The position numbers and the translations under genes are program-made. Shown here in pieces: positions 33,430 through 45,561 of a stretch of 64,000 nt of DNA; within the stretch, counting starts at the first letter, position 1, and every line of letters starts with the position of its first letter. This stretch comes from Manduca sexta (lineage: Eukaryota > Arthropoda > Insecta > Lepidoptera > Sphingidae). The stretch spans positions 7,409,170-7,473,169 of the forward strand of contig NC_051134.1 in the NCBI RefSeq assembly GCF_014839805.1. Reading direction: 5' to 3'. The notes below the pieces were generated by a model. The model made no database searches and was not told the DNA's origin. It saw only the letters and a program-made list of their open reading frames with translations.

Positions 33430-34230
33430 TCGATACGGATCAGTAAACTGAGATAAATGTATGGACTAAGTGAAGAACAAAAATGTACACAGCGCTGTCC
33501 AGAGAACGATTAAATTATACTTTGAAATGTGGCTGCGGTATGTCGGACGCGTTTTATTGTGTCGTGTACATAATATTAAGGAGATACGTCGCATGCTCGG
33601 TGGATTTACATGAACACAGCTACTGTCCTTACCGGCGTCAGCAACTGCCCTATAATTTTGACCAGCCAGCTAGTTGAGGTAAAATGGTATACTGCTTTCC
33701 TATGTTCAATGTAAAATGACATTTTAAACTCTAGATTACATTATTAGAATGAATCTTATTTATTTCTCAGAGGTGTACATTACTATATTTCTACCTGTTA
33801 AAGCATATAAAATTAATACAATATACATAACTACAAAAAGTCGAAAACGTGTTTTCTAAACTGTGCACACGATTTCTGCCTTAATTAATCCACCTTCTGC
33901 TAAGGTATTGCTTATCACCGATTGATGTTCTAATTTGCTATCGATTATTATGTCAACACTTAACGAATGTCCATTTTTATATTTGGAACCACGAACTGAC
34001 GCAGTATAAATCTGCATTTCCTCGTATGTGTGTAGAGTCCAGTATAAAGACGTGTGCGGCTTCCGCTTAGTTGCGCGTCGGCCACATGTCGTATTCCCCA
34101 AAACGCAAACTCAGACATTTTCGTCGGAAAGGTTTCCATTAGACATTTGAACTCATGCCGCTCTCTGACCGAGTGGCAGACACTCGTGTCTTATTTGTCT
34201 GTTATAACAATCTATATCATACTCGAAATC
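33430..34230. other. Gene-free stretch
   Basis: AT-rich sequence. Short open frames on both strands overlap and show no domain. Confidence 0.4.
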
Positions 34231-34235
34231 AAATA

Positions 34236-34408
34236 CAGTAAAAACTAATTATATTAACATCATTTAAAACAGCGTATCGGTTATAACAACTAAATGGTAC
34301 AGTCCTAGCAAATACCTGTATAGAAAAAGAATATCGGACATAACTTCTATCGGATACAGCGTTCAGATTAGTTAGTCTCTTCAATATTGTTAAAACTGGT
34401 TTTCACTT
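34236..34408. mobile_element. pogo/Tigger-like MITE relic
   Basis: It begins CAGTAAAAACTAATTATATT and ends with AAAACTGGTTTTCAC, imperfect inverted ends. The interior repeats ATCGGTTATAACA, ATCGGACATAAC and ATCGGATACAGC. This arrangement resembles degenerate non-autonomous pogo-type (Tc1/mariner superfamily) elements. No transposase and no clear TA duplication were confirmed. Confidence 0.35.
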
Positions 34409-34409
34409 A

Positions 34410-37195
34410 TAACCTCTCGGTTCTGACTCACCTGTTCGCTCAGATTGTAATGAACCGGTCAGGTCTCGTGTGATTTTCCTACACTGTATACTTTGGGCTT
34501 AACTCAAATAGAAAGGTCTCGATGTGACCGCGGCTTTACTATACCCACCTGCACTTTTATTGCAGCACATTAAACTCTACGAGCTGACTTTAACTAATAG
34601 TCCAATGTCACGAAAATCTAGGCGACTTAATGTCAAATGACGTGACCACTCGGTAAACAAGTTAAAGAAGATAGTAAATACTGTCGAGCATTTGGTTTAT
34701 TTTAATCTTTTTTTATGCTAATGGACCGTATTCTTGATGTAAATAAAGGACACAAACCATTTAAAACCGATAGGATTGTAAATGTTACGTCGGACAATTG
34801 TAGCATTTTACCAACAGAGAAATAAATATAAATTTTAATTATTCTGGTAATTAAAGCTCACCTCTTCAGGGCCGGTTACAAGCTCGATGAGCAGTATGTG
34901 CTTTATACATGTCTGCGTACTAAACTGAAAATATTTCTAAGAATAAAATTTCTGACTATCTAGGTCAAATAACTTTTGTAGAGTATATATCGAAATGCTT
35001 GTGACCAGGGCGTCTCTATTTATTAGTATGACTATTCGTTGATTTTTCTTTTATACAGAAATATCTTATTACAAAAGGTAGAGTCTGAAAAATATACATC
35101 GTTTTTCTCTGTCGCGAGCTCCGTCCCGTTATTTGTGGCTCCTCCTAATCCCAATACAAAAACGATCTGTCTCGGCCTGTGTTTACGTCGCGCTGTTCCA
35201 TTCTGGTCCACTATTACGCCCACGAACTCGCCTTTTATAAGCCAAGAACTGGTCAATATTTTTTGTAAGACGTAAACAGTCTTGTATACAGAGTGTAGTC
35301 GTAGCCAATTTTATTTATAGCTCTAAGGGTCCACATGTGTGGCGTCTATCTTGAAATAAACAAGTTTTGCTATTACTATACGTACAGTTCCGTTAATATC
35401 TATCTAATCGATCCTACAATAAATACTTAATGTTTATTTACCAGTTTTCATGTATTCTCATAATATATTATTGTAAAATACGTTTTCAAATATACAAACG
35501 AGCAATTCTATTCAAACATTCCTCTCTGAAGTAGAATTAACATCGCAGTCTGCGTCGGCGCGGCTGCACGTCCGTCGCGCCGGGAGTGTGGCCTGTGGAT
35601 ACCGCGGTCACGGAGCACGCGACAGATTGAGATGCTGGAGTAAATGAGTTGGTTAGGGTGAGCTACTGACCTTTCAATGGACAACTACGGAGCCGAAAAT
35701 GACTGCTTGATTTTTGACTAGTCAAGCAGTAACGAGACTCACTAATGAATAAATATGAACCTAAAATTCAAGCATGTAAATGTAAATCGTCTGAACTTTA
35801 ATTTAATATTAGTTATAAAACATGAATCAATAGAAATCTAACTGGCCGGCCTGCATGTGACAATAACTGCCATGAGGCCGTCCTTTTAGTACAAGTAGCA
35901 GTTCAGTAACTAAACTGAACAACTGGCATGCTAGTTCTCATTTTGTGACCGAGCCATAAATCCCCGCCGCATGTGCCAACCAACAAAGCGACCCCACATG
36001 TGGCGCTACACGGCATACCGTACGTCGACCGCTACGCTTTATGTTCAGAAGACGTGCAATTTCATTAGTAAATGTTGATTGTTTTTTATTTAATTAATTA
36101 ATAAGACATATACATTCTACACTGACTTTTTAAACAATAGATTAATTTAATTCTGTGTCATTCAACGTCAGTACTGAAATTATAAATTTAAATCTCGTCT
36201 TCATGCCAACTACGTTTCACGCCATGTATAACATTTTTATATAAAATAAATACGTCTTCAAAAACTACTACATCGTCAGAAATAATTTTTAATTTGCTAA
36301 AATATGTTATTATGATATGAAATTAGGTACAATAAAATTACATGGGCGTTGATATCACTGATTCTGCACGTTTAATAGTCTCTCATTTTTTGTAGCTTAT
36401 AAAAAGGAAAGATATATTAATAGCGTAGTTCGAGTAAATTTAAAGGTAATCAGCCTGAATACATATTTATCTCTTGAATATCGACGGAGCTCAAATTGTA
36501 GGGTTCTCGCATTACGAATGTGTGTCGCAACCCAAACACAAAGTTCCGCGACACTCACTGTTTGTCTTTCTACAACTCGCGAGGAGATGTGATCTGAAAC
36601 TACGCGCGATGCAGTTTTAATCCAATCGGTTAGAAGACTTGATAAAATATAGAAAACATTTTTAGGTTTATACGATAGACTGGTGTAATATTATAAGCAA
36701 ATAATTTCCAATTGTGGTAGATCACTGTCAATCGTAACAGTCAAAATGTGATTGAAACTTGAGGATATTTTTAACTTTTGTGGAAAGCACAGGCATCATA
36801 TGTACATCGTAGATCACTCGACCGCAATGAGCCTGTATCACTTTTCAACAGTTGGAATATGAAAACAGCCCAATTTTATAAAAAGCGCTGATCGCCAAAT
36901 CTAAAAATATGTGTTGTATAGAGCGCGGCTCTCGGCCCGCGAGTACACGGGTAGGCATTTAAAGCCAGTACCAAATGTTGTTTTTACGATACTCGGCGCC
37001 GGCGGGTTGCTTGTTTGGAATGTTTCCCGAACCCTGTACTCAAATATCACATGGAAATGTTTGTGCGATGTCGTTTACGATGCAATGCTTCCATACCACT
37101 CTGTTGTGAGTTTTTATTTAAATTTTTTATGTAACGTGACAAGCGGTCAGACTTAGTGGATGATTTTTTCGCCAATCGAGTATAAATATCATGTA
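34410..37195. other. Gene-free stretch
   Basis: AT-rich. Minor items: an inverted pair ACTGCTTGA...TCAAGCAGT near 35701-35731 (9-bp stem), and GC-richer sequence at 35545-35600 (GGCGCGGCTGCACG). No coding or repeat recognised. Confidence 0.4.
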
Positions 37196-37468
37196 CTAGG
37201 TGTTGCTCGCGACTTCGCCTGTGTGTGAAAGTCTATTTTGCTACACAAACCCCTACAATACTGACGATTTATATCACAACCTGTACGACGTCACGAACAT
37301 CTCTTTAAGAATTTCAATTTCTTCCCACAGAAGCAAATTATAGGCATAAAAGGCAATGTTCTACCTATGTCGCAAATTTCATTCAAATCCGTTCAACTGT
37401 TTCTGCGTATACTTCTTACAAACATCCAAACATTTTCACAAACTTTCGCATTCATAATGTATGTAAGA
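37196..37468 (-). mobile_element. Short non-autonomous Helitron, 273 bp
   Basis: On the minus strand it starts TCTTACATACATTATGAATG at 37468 and continues CGAAAGTTTGTGAAAATGT. It ends with GGCGAAGTCGCGAGCAACAC and CTAG at 37196, with a host A on the plus strand at 37195. Internal AACATCC motifs and GTTCAACTGTTTCTGCGTAT are typical of a very common lepidopteran repeat. Its ends follow the same rule as the larger Helitrons, but its sequence is a separate subfamily. Confidence 0.6.
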
Positions 37469-37469
37469 T

Positions 37470-38814
37470 AACATAAGATTATAATCTGCACATATTTATT
37501 TTGCGCCTGAGCATTGTGCAGTTTCGTATTGTCATCCACAGTCCGTACACTATATTTCACATTTAAAGTTATACATATCGATGTGCCATATACGATAGAC
37601 TTAGACGATATTTAAACGCTGAAAAAAAAACACTCCAAAATGATTTATTTAAATCACCATTATTATACGGTAAAAATATGGTTTTCATGCCTCTAGGACC
37701 AGCAATTTAACCGGTGCATCATCTATCAATTAGGGTTAAGAATTTTATGAAGTATTCTAATTTGAGTAGATAAAACATATCAAACGTTTTATCTGCATAC
37801 CCTGGTTCGATCTAGACGTCGGGAGCATGCTCTGAATTTACATCGCGCCACCTCTCAGTCACACGACACGACTGATATGTCGCACGTGAGGTACCGGGTT
37901 CAATGCATTTCATTTGGTTACATTAAATTTTATTACACAACAGTTCCTTTATATGTTGTTATGGTAATGTAAATTGTTTTGTACGACTTCAAAGGGTATT
38001 AATTAAAATCGTAATGAGGAATATTTCAATAAGTCTATGCGTTAGATTTCGTCGTGATTTTCCTCTTATTATAGCAACACTTCAGTGCATGTATATGTAT
38101 AAGTGGTGACATTTTAATTGTTGTTTGATTTCTATACATACTTCGTATAAGTGTACCGTCATTACTGGTGGATGATTTGCCACATTTAGTTTAAAACTAT
38201 ATTAAGCTATAATTTAATGAGTAGAAAGTGATGGTTACAAGTAATCTTATTATTATTATCTTTGTTATTGAATTCACCTGTCGTCAATAATACATTGCCG
38301 GTAATCTGTATTCACAAAATCTCATTTCAGTGACTTACAACAGAATCAAACCTGCAACATCTGTCTCAGCAGTCCTCTATAGGTAACTTCCTGGTAATAT
38401 ATTTCCCATTTATATTACCGGTTGATTGAGCAATTACATTTAAAATATCTCGCTTCAATGGGAAAATAAAGTTAATGTGCTGTACTTATTTTTTATTTCG
38501 ATTACCGTTAAACAATATTACCTTTTCCTTAACAGATCAGCGACTAATTACAATGAAACACCAAACAACCGACAAACTGAATACTATTAATGGACAAACA
38601 TTGTACATCGGAGTTGGATCTTATGAGAGCAATTTGTATTCGTTTAGAGAAGTTTTATGAACTTGGATCTTGGTGGTGTTCGGTGACACCGCGAGCGCCG
38701 CGCGCCGCCGGAGACGCGACATCCACAGATTCCACATCAAACTTCATCGACGACTTTTAAAGATGATAGATTAACTTGAATTGTAGGTCCGATGCAATTA
38801 CAGTGGTTTTTAGA
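37470..38814. other. Gene-free stretch
   Basis: AT-rich with a GC patch at 38685-38720 (GACACCGCGAGCGCCGCGCG). Nothing further recognised. Confidence 0.4.
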
Positions 38815-39103
38815 TTAAGGCGATACCTCAAGGTCCATTTTCATACATTTTGTTTCACCTTTAATCTGGGTAACTAAACAAGTATTGGCAAGTAAAGAAT
38901 TTAAATTCACGTCTAGTTAGTGATTAGTTCTCGCAGTTGAAAGAAAAACGTAAAAATAATTAATAATCATGGATATTTCGGCCTTTAAAATTTAATATGA
39001 CGAAATTTTAAAGGCCGAAATATCCATGATTATTAATTATTTATTTACCCAGATTAAAGGTGAAACAAAATGTATGAAAATGGACCTTGAGGTATCGCCT
39101 TAA
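38815..39103. mobile_element. Foldback MITE flanked by TTAA, with one-armed insert
   Basis: An outer arm TTAAGGCGATACCTCAAGG... (38815-38873) pairs with 39046-39103. An inner arm of 40 bases (38955-38994, with CATGGATATTTCGGCC) pairs perfectly with 39004-39043 around a 9-base loop. On the right the two arms are adjacent; on the left 81 bases (38874-38954) lie between them. TTAA at both tips could be the target duplication of a piggyBac-type element, but piggyBac ends usually start CC rather than GG, so the superfamily is open. No coding. Confidence 0.8.
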
Positions 39104-39329
39104 TATATAGACCAATTGTATGAGATCAGAATTTTGCATTGTTAAGTATCTCACATTCGGATGATACTTACGTTATTTGGATCTCTATACACCCCGGAAT
39201 AATGGCGAAAGTGAAGTACGCTCGCGTACCTAAAAAATAGTCGTTCGTACTTCGTAGTGAATATGGCGAAAATAACAACTTTCTCCAATAAACTATTTGT
39301 GTCCCACCACCATCAGATCACGATAATGC

Positions 39330-39366
39330 CACGTGATCGGTGACGTCATCAGTAGTCGTGACGTCA
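39330..39366. promoter_or_regulatory. E-box plus two CRE palindromes
   Basis: CACGTG at 39330-39335, TGACGTCA at 39341-39348 and TGACGTCA again at 39359-39366, 18 bases apart. The grouping resembles that at 745-758. No transcript start was identified. Confidence 0.4.
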
Positions 39367-39369
39367 TAC

Positions 39370-42300
39370 TCGACCCATTACATAGTCTCTTTACACGTCT
39401 ACGACCCTGAGTGGACGATGACAGCAAATAATACGGGTCTTGTAAGTGCAATTAACACTGAATCCCATAATTTTACAAGTATCCATTATATAAATTAGTC
39501 GTTCTTACTTTAAAGATTAAGGTATAAAGTACTTTAAAAATAATATTAAAAAAATATAAATATTTAAACTCAGGTAAACTTTGTCATTGTAAACAATCAA
39601 CATCTAGTGGAATGGTCCACACAACATTAAAAGGAAGGTCTAACCCACCAATGAATATGAACCTGATTAAGAAACCTGTCAATAAAACCGAATTTACCAG
39701 ACAATAAGAACGAAACTCAGTAATAAGAACCTATCGGAGGGTCGGCGTAATGTGACAATATGAGACGAAGATACAGACCAAGTTTAGTAATACCGGACAC
39801 AAATGAGGAAACGAAACAATATCGAATATCTGTTAAAGACAATAATGTGTTAGCCGCAATAATTTGTCGTTTAGATCCTAAAATAAACACTTTCATACCA
39901 TTACTGCGCCTTTATTATATTATAGATATAGATCTGCGAGCAAACATTTACATGACGTTTTTAACTTGAATATTCAAGCGCGATTCGGTCCCGTAAAGAA
40001 AACGATAGCAGGAGAACGTGATGTTGTTACTACGAAATACTAAAATTAATAACATGTTATGTTGCAATTTAATTATGACAATAATCACAACGACAGATGC
40101 GTCGCTACTAGTAATGACCAATATAATACATCTATAGAAAGTCGCGCGGAATATTTTGGTCTCTTGTTATAATTCCATTAGGATAAGTAAGAAAAATTCA
40201 TTCTCGTGAGCCGAGCAAAACAATTTTATGGATAAAACACAGAACGTGGCTTTTTTCTTGTTACTGTTAGTTCTATGATGCAACACGTGCAGCGAAAGAT
40301 CCTCATCCTTAATTGCATTTTAGTAACATTGAGTATAACTCTTTAGGATAACAGAAACTCGTAAGCGTCGTTGGGCCATGAGCTGACTGGGAACCGATCC
40401 TCGCGCCAGAACCAGTGTTGGTGTGAACCACAAGTCTGTTATAGTGCCTGCTAGCCAAACACAACAATTTTATCTCGGTTTCAAATTCAGTCTGCGAGTA
40501 AATGTTAGTTGTACAATAAAATAATTAAAAAATATGTAAATGAATGGAGTTTTGTTTACAAATGACTAAAAACAGAAAATAACATACAGATTTTTTACGA
40601 ACTACAGACAAGAGACATATAAGACACCACATTTTAATATCTCATTTCCTCATTCACTTGTTTTAAAACTACATTATTACTGTTATTATAAAAAATCTAC
40701 AGTTGTAAAAAGAGGTCAATTCACATCCGTCTTAAAAACTAATTTAAGCGCCGGACGCAAAAAGCAAGTAGGAAAATGGAAAAAGAGGGAACACATTAAT
40801 TCAACATAATATAATAATAACGCCACGTTTTCGAACATAGCGGAAGCGGTAGCGGACGCGACACGACTATTTAAAACACTTTAATTTTATGGGTTTGTTA
40901 CACAACAATAACTGATTGTGAGTAGTAAACGCTAGTCTAGTGAAGTAGCTCTCACCAAACTTTATCACCCGCTCGAAGCTCGTCACCAAACTGGACTAAA
41001 CCCCTTCCACCACCCGTTCACCTTTGCAAGCAATAAAAGCTGCAAACTACTAACTTTAGTCTAGCCTATAAGTCTCTCTCGCCACCGCCTCGTCACTCGC
41101 GCTCAGCTTGTATTCGGCCCCACTCCCTTAGCCAGTAGTTGGTCTGAACCACGCGGCGCGAGTGAGCCCGCGAGACCGCCGCGCCGCTCATCTGCATACA
41201 AACATTATGCTCCCTGATGGCGTTGTAAACAGTTCCAGTTAGGAAGAGTTACTCCCTAAAGTCAAGTGGGGCGAGTAGCTGAGCATCTTTGAATTAGGGA
41301 GTATTGAACGTCCGTATATTATATGAACTTTGGAGACGCCTCGGGACACGCTGGGGACGATCAAAATGACGCTACGTTACACTTTCTTCCCGTCCAAATT
41401 GGCTGACTCGTAATATCGTAGCCCTGGGGTACAGAGTAGCAGCTAACTCGTTCGAACTAATTTATCTTAGAAGGCGATTAGGGTGTTTTTATATCGACGA
41501 ACTGTTGTACTTAGAATTATTTACCATCGGCACGCGTAATTATTTTGCGTTAAATAAAAGTCGGAAAATTGTTTTGCCAAGCTCTGATTACGTCTTGGAG
41601 TCAACCGTACTTGGCAATAATATCACCAACTATCTTCCATTCTACAGAAACATTATATACGCTAGTTAAAAAGTCTTGATACTAGGGTAATCGATCTATT
41701 AAACCACTGCGTATTAGTGTTACAAGTTACGGGTAATCATACAAATGATTTACAGCACAGCCGAGCTGTCACTGCAATTAAACACGGACATCTGTATACG
41801 ACGTACTTGTGTGTACAACGCCGATAAATCAATGTACTAACGTCAGGGTTTACTCGCAAACAACACAAGATTAGTTTAACGCCTCGGTGTTATTGTATGT
41901 AGTCACGAGCCAGGCGCATGGACCACTGCTTCTTTGTTTATGTTACCGGCCGCCGTGGCGCTGCGGGCAACGAGTCTGCTTTGAAACCAGTTCGAGATTC
42001 GCACCAACACAAATATTTGTATTGCATTAGTGCTACAGCTACAGAACAAGTTTGCAGGTTATCTTACCCGTGTTCTACCGAAAGGGTAGAGAGATATGTG
42101 CCTTATACGTTCGCTGATTATCGAGCTTATTTGCGTCCCATGATGTGATAAACGCGCGGGTATATTACATTCTCCACCATTATGCAAACCCCTGGCAAAT
42201 CTCGTTATCCTCGACAGTCTACAAAAAATATTTCAATTCTCCGTCGATTCACTCAATTTGCGGAGATTCATCCAGAATTTCATCGTTTCATACTAAAACT

Positions 42301-43354
42301 ACACCATAACTAAATAAATCAGACAATAACTTCAAAATACGCAATTCATCCCGAAGCAGCGCGAATAATGTTTAAAAATCGCACGTGTTATAACCACGCA
42401 GGTGAGGTATCGGTTGTAAACAGCTCGTATATCTGAGGCGGACGACTATAAATATAATGGTACGCCAGTAAGTCAGCGTGTTTTTGCGAACAGTACCGCC
42501 ACCCGCGTGCTGGTGTTTACACGAGACGCTCGGGCGCCTCTAGTTATGAGAAGCTGGTTTAGACGATGCGAGTTTACCACGCGACCAGGTTTCTGTAAAT
42601 AGCATTCTAATAGTATAGCCATTAAAAAGCTTGTTGTAATGGTTACACTAGTAGTCCAGTATGATTGTGTTGCGTCGATTGTCATGTTAATTTATTTGCA
42701 AAACACATGTAGCTGATAATATCAACTATAGTCAGTATATCAACTATAGTCAGTATATCGTGACCGGATAAAAAATATATTGGAACATAAAACAACGAAC
42801 GCTATATCCTAGATAGCTTCGTCTACATGAACCCTATTTTGGTCAAACTCCGCACGCTCCAATGTATTTAGGCTACAGAGATTTTGTTCTTACATAATCA
42901 TAAAGACACCTTATTTGTCTGGTGACCTTCCTTTGATTTTATATTGTTCCTTTTTACGATTTTCAAACCAAGTTTATTTTTTGTATGAAACAAAAATATT
43001 TCAGCCAGTATTTATGATTAAACGACTTATATCCGCTGTTGGCCTTAAGATTGATCTCTCCGATCACTGTAGAATTAAGGACTGTGAATTGTAATTAATA
43101 AATATAATAGTTCTGTTTTTAATTGTTTTAAAATATACTGCTGAAGACAGGGAGGGATATTGTAATATTTGACAACAAAACATTAGTATTGTGGCAACAA
43201 GAGGGTCACTTTACGCCGGTTTTTTTCATAATAATAATACCATTCTGATTGGTCTGACGTCATGATGTTATAGACACCGTATCAACAACTTATTTAACTC
43301 AACCATAGGTACAACAATCGTTTATACCAGATGAATTAAATAATACCGCACATT
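39370..43354. other. Gene-free stretch with GC-rich island at 41080-41200
   Basis: AT-rich. The island (CCACGCGGCGCGAGTGAGCC to CCGCCGCGCCGCTC) ends in CATCTGCATACAAACATTATG. TGACGTCATGATG occurs at 43257. Small open frames show no domain. Confidence 0.4.
42719..42754 (+). repeat. Two exact tandem 18-bp units
   Basis: ATATCAACTATAGTCAGT is repeated twice without change and followed by ATATCG. An isolated short duplication. Confidence 0.9.
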
Positions 43355-43520
43355 TTATGTCCGCCCGGATAGCGACCACTACACAAGGCGTTAAAACCCG
43401 CCATAGTGCCGCACGTAAGTCGACTGCCGAGGGATAAACACCTCTCGTCAGTAGATATTTCTATTGAATTACTCCATTTACCATCGGATACAGTGGGGTC
43501 GCTTGGCCTTATCCGAATAA
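43355..43520 (-). repeat. Dispersed repeat family C, inverted copy 4
   Basis: It starts GTCCGCCCGGATAGCGACCA, then ACACAAGGCGTTAAAACCC, GCCATAGTG, GTCGACTGCCGAGG and ATCGGATACAGTGGGGTCGC, the inverse of copies 1 and 2. The GGATAGCGACC block matches copy 2 best. Confidence 0.65.
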
Positions 43521-43716
43521 ATAAAAATATTATATCCTCCCATGCTTTATATTCCTGTGATTAACAGAAACGTGAGAAACAGTGTAACAATCGGATACAT
43601 TTCAAAGGCAAAGCATTTATTGGTGATTGACGTGCAATTATAATGAAAACGTATCGAGGAATCTACAAATGAATAGGTTAAATGTTACCGAAGTTACTAC
43701 CGATGTAAATGATTGT

Positions 43717-43745
43717 GGCTCGGTAACGTAGTTGTATACGAGGTG
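43717..43745 (+). repeat. SINE family E head scrap
   Basis: GGCTCGGTAACGTAGTTGTA is the A-box head of family E (compare CCTCGGTGGCGTAGTTGTA at 8.4 kb). The body does not follow. Confidence 0.4.
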
Positions 43746-43828
43746 CATCTAAAATATAAAATACCACGAGAATAGCGGAAAAATATATATTACATCAAAA
43801 ACTATTGCAGTTACAGGAGAATGTGTAC

Positions 43829-44045
43829 ACACAACCCCGAAGGGGTAGGCAGAGATGTGACCTGGTTTCCGGCACTGTGTTCCGTCTTATTATGAAATAG
43901 GAAGCCAGCCTATAGACACATCAGGCACAAATTTCAGACTCTGGTCTGAAACTAAACAGATAAACCCAAACAGTAAAGTGTACTCGACGCGGTATGAACC
44001 CGGGACCTCAGAACAACGTCGTAACGCAGACGAAATACGTACTAT
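43829..44045 (-). repeat. SINE family E, copy 3
   Basis: It starts ACCCCGAAGGGGTAGGCAGAG and continues through ATCAGGCACAAATTTCAGAC and TGAACCCGGGACCTCAGAAC. The B box on the minus strand is GGGTTCATACC. More diverged in the middle (CCTATAGACACATC) than the copies at 12.1 and 49.3 kb. Confidence 0.7.
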
Positions 44046-44548
44046 GCTATCGGTGTTGTCAAGGAATTGAATCACATACAACACACAAAATATAGTTTTA
44101 AATTCAACTATTTTCTCCATTGATAATATCTGCAGCTGCGAGGCGCGGCCTGCTCCGACACGAGTGATTGACGAGCGCCTACTAACTTGCGTCTAATGCT
44201 TTTGACGCCTCTAGTCATACTCATCATTTGATATTTTGCCGAACTGTACAGGCCGTGGATAATGTTCCCAAAAGATTTGTCTTGTTCCGAGAGTAACACT
44301 GGACAATAAAATTCTAGACATGCCGGAGAAGTACATAAGGTTTTTAACAAAAAATGTTTTTAAATAAAAAAGATACTTCATAGATTAAAATAACAGGTCT
44401 CTTGCATTGAACTTTACCGTTTTATAATAAAAAAACAAAATTCAATAAATTACATTTTTACATGAATATAATATCTCGGGTAGCATCCTTTTATGCAGCC
44501 AAATATCAATTATTATTTAATACTTCAATGTCTCACATTTATTAATAC
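44046..44548. other. Gene-free spacer
   Basis: Short AT-rich sequence between a SINE and a Helitron. An 80-codon minus-strand frame has no domain. Confidence 0.4.
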
Positions 44549-44884
44549 ACTAGCTTTTGCTCGCGGCTCCGCCCGCGTTATAAAGTTTTTCAGGCTAAAG
44601 TTTTCCGTTATAAAAGTAGTAGTTTCCCGGGAGCCTATGTTCTTCCCAGGGTCTCAAACTGTCTCCATACCAAATTTCATCTTAATACGTTGGGTAGTTT
44701 TTGAGGTTAACACGTTCAGGCAGACAGATGCAGCGGGGGACTTTGTTTTATAATATATTTTTTAGAACTTTTTAAGAGGGACAATCCCGTCATATATCAT
44801 TGTTGCATAACTTTAACCGTGTACGCAGCGCACGCAACGGAAGCTCTCAAAACTAATAATTTTCCCCGTTTTTGCAACATGTTC

Positions 44885-45500
44885 CATAACTGCTCCGCTC
44901 CTATTGGTCATAGCGTGATAATATATAGCCTATAGCACTCCAGGAACAAAGGGCTATCCAACACAGAAAGATTTTTTCAGTTCAAACCGGTAGTTCCTGA
45001 CATTAGCCATTACTGCTCCGCTCCTATTGGTCATAGCGTAATAATATATAGCCTATAGCGCTTCACAAATAAAGGGCTATCCAACACAAAACGATTTTTT
45101 CAGTTGAAACCGGTAGTTCCTGAGATTAGCCATTACTACTCCGCTCCTATTGGGCATAGCGTGATGATATATAACTTTGAGCACTCCACAAACAAAGGAC
45201 TATTCAACACAAAAAGATTTTTTCAGTTCGAATCGGTAGTTCCCGAGATTAGCCATTACTGCTCCGCTCCTATTGGGTATAGCGTGATGATATATAGCCT
45301 ATAGCACTCCACGAACAAAGGGCTATCCAACGCAAAAAGAATTTTTCAGTTTGGACCGGTAGTTCCTGAGATTAGCCATTACTGCTCCGCTCCTATTGGG
45401 TATAGCGTGATGATATATAGCCTATAGCACTCCACGAACAAAGGGCTATCCAACGCAAAAAGAATTTTTCAGTTTGGGCCGGTAGTTCCTGAGATTAGCG
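44885..45500 (-). repeat. Five tandem 122-bp units inside a Helitron
   Basis: ACTGCTCCGCTCCTATTGG recurs near 44888, 45010, 45133 (as ACTACTCCG), 45256 and 45378. Each unit also holds AGCGTGAT-ATATA, GGGCTATCCAAC and GGTAGTTCCTGA. The last two units are almost identical, suggesting recent local duplication. An open frame across two units (45104-45304) is not a gene. Confidence 0.88.
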
Positions 45501-45505
45501 CGTTC

Positions 45506-45526
45506 AAACAAACAAACAAACAAACT
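45506..45526 (+). repeat. (CAAA)n microsatellite at the Helitron 5' end
   Basis: Five AAAC units lie between the tandem units and CTCTTCAGCTTTATATAATA. In the Harbinger-borne fragments the same place has only one or two units. Confidence 0.85.
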
Positions 45527-45561
45527 CTTCAGCTTTATATAATAGTATAGATAAGTATAGA

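Larger units (their letters stand above)
44550..45551 (-). mobile_element. Non-autonomous Helitron (Lep1-like), 1,002 bp
   Basis: On the minus strand it starts TCTATACTATTATATAAAGC at 45551, then CTGAAGAG and a (GTTT)n tract, five 122-123-bp units, the GCTTCCGTTGCGTGCGC block and a 3' end with hairpin CGCGG-GCGGAG-CCGCG and CTAG at 44550. The plus-strand base before it is A (44549). The 5' end is the same type as the fragments in the Harbinger copies. The 3' half matches 14795-16022. Confidence 0.78.

Noticed and set aside
45104..45304. Repeat protein with duplicated motif (VPEISHYYSAPIG)
   Set aside because: The peptide repeat is a translation of the 122-bp Helitron tandem unit, not a gene.
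44885..45500. CRISPR-like repeat array
   Set aside because: Units are contiguous 122-bp tandem repeats without spacers, inside a Helitron in a eukaryotic sequence.
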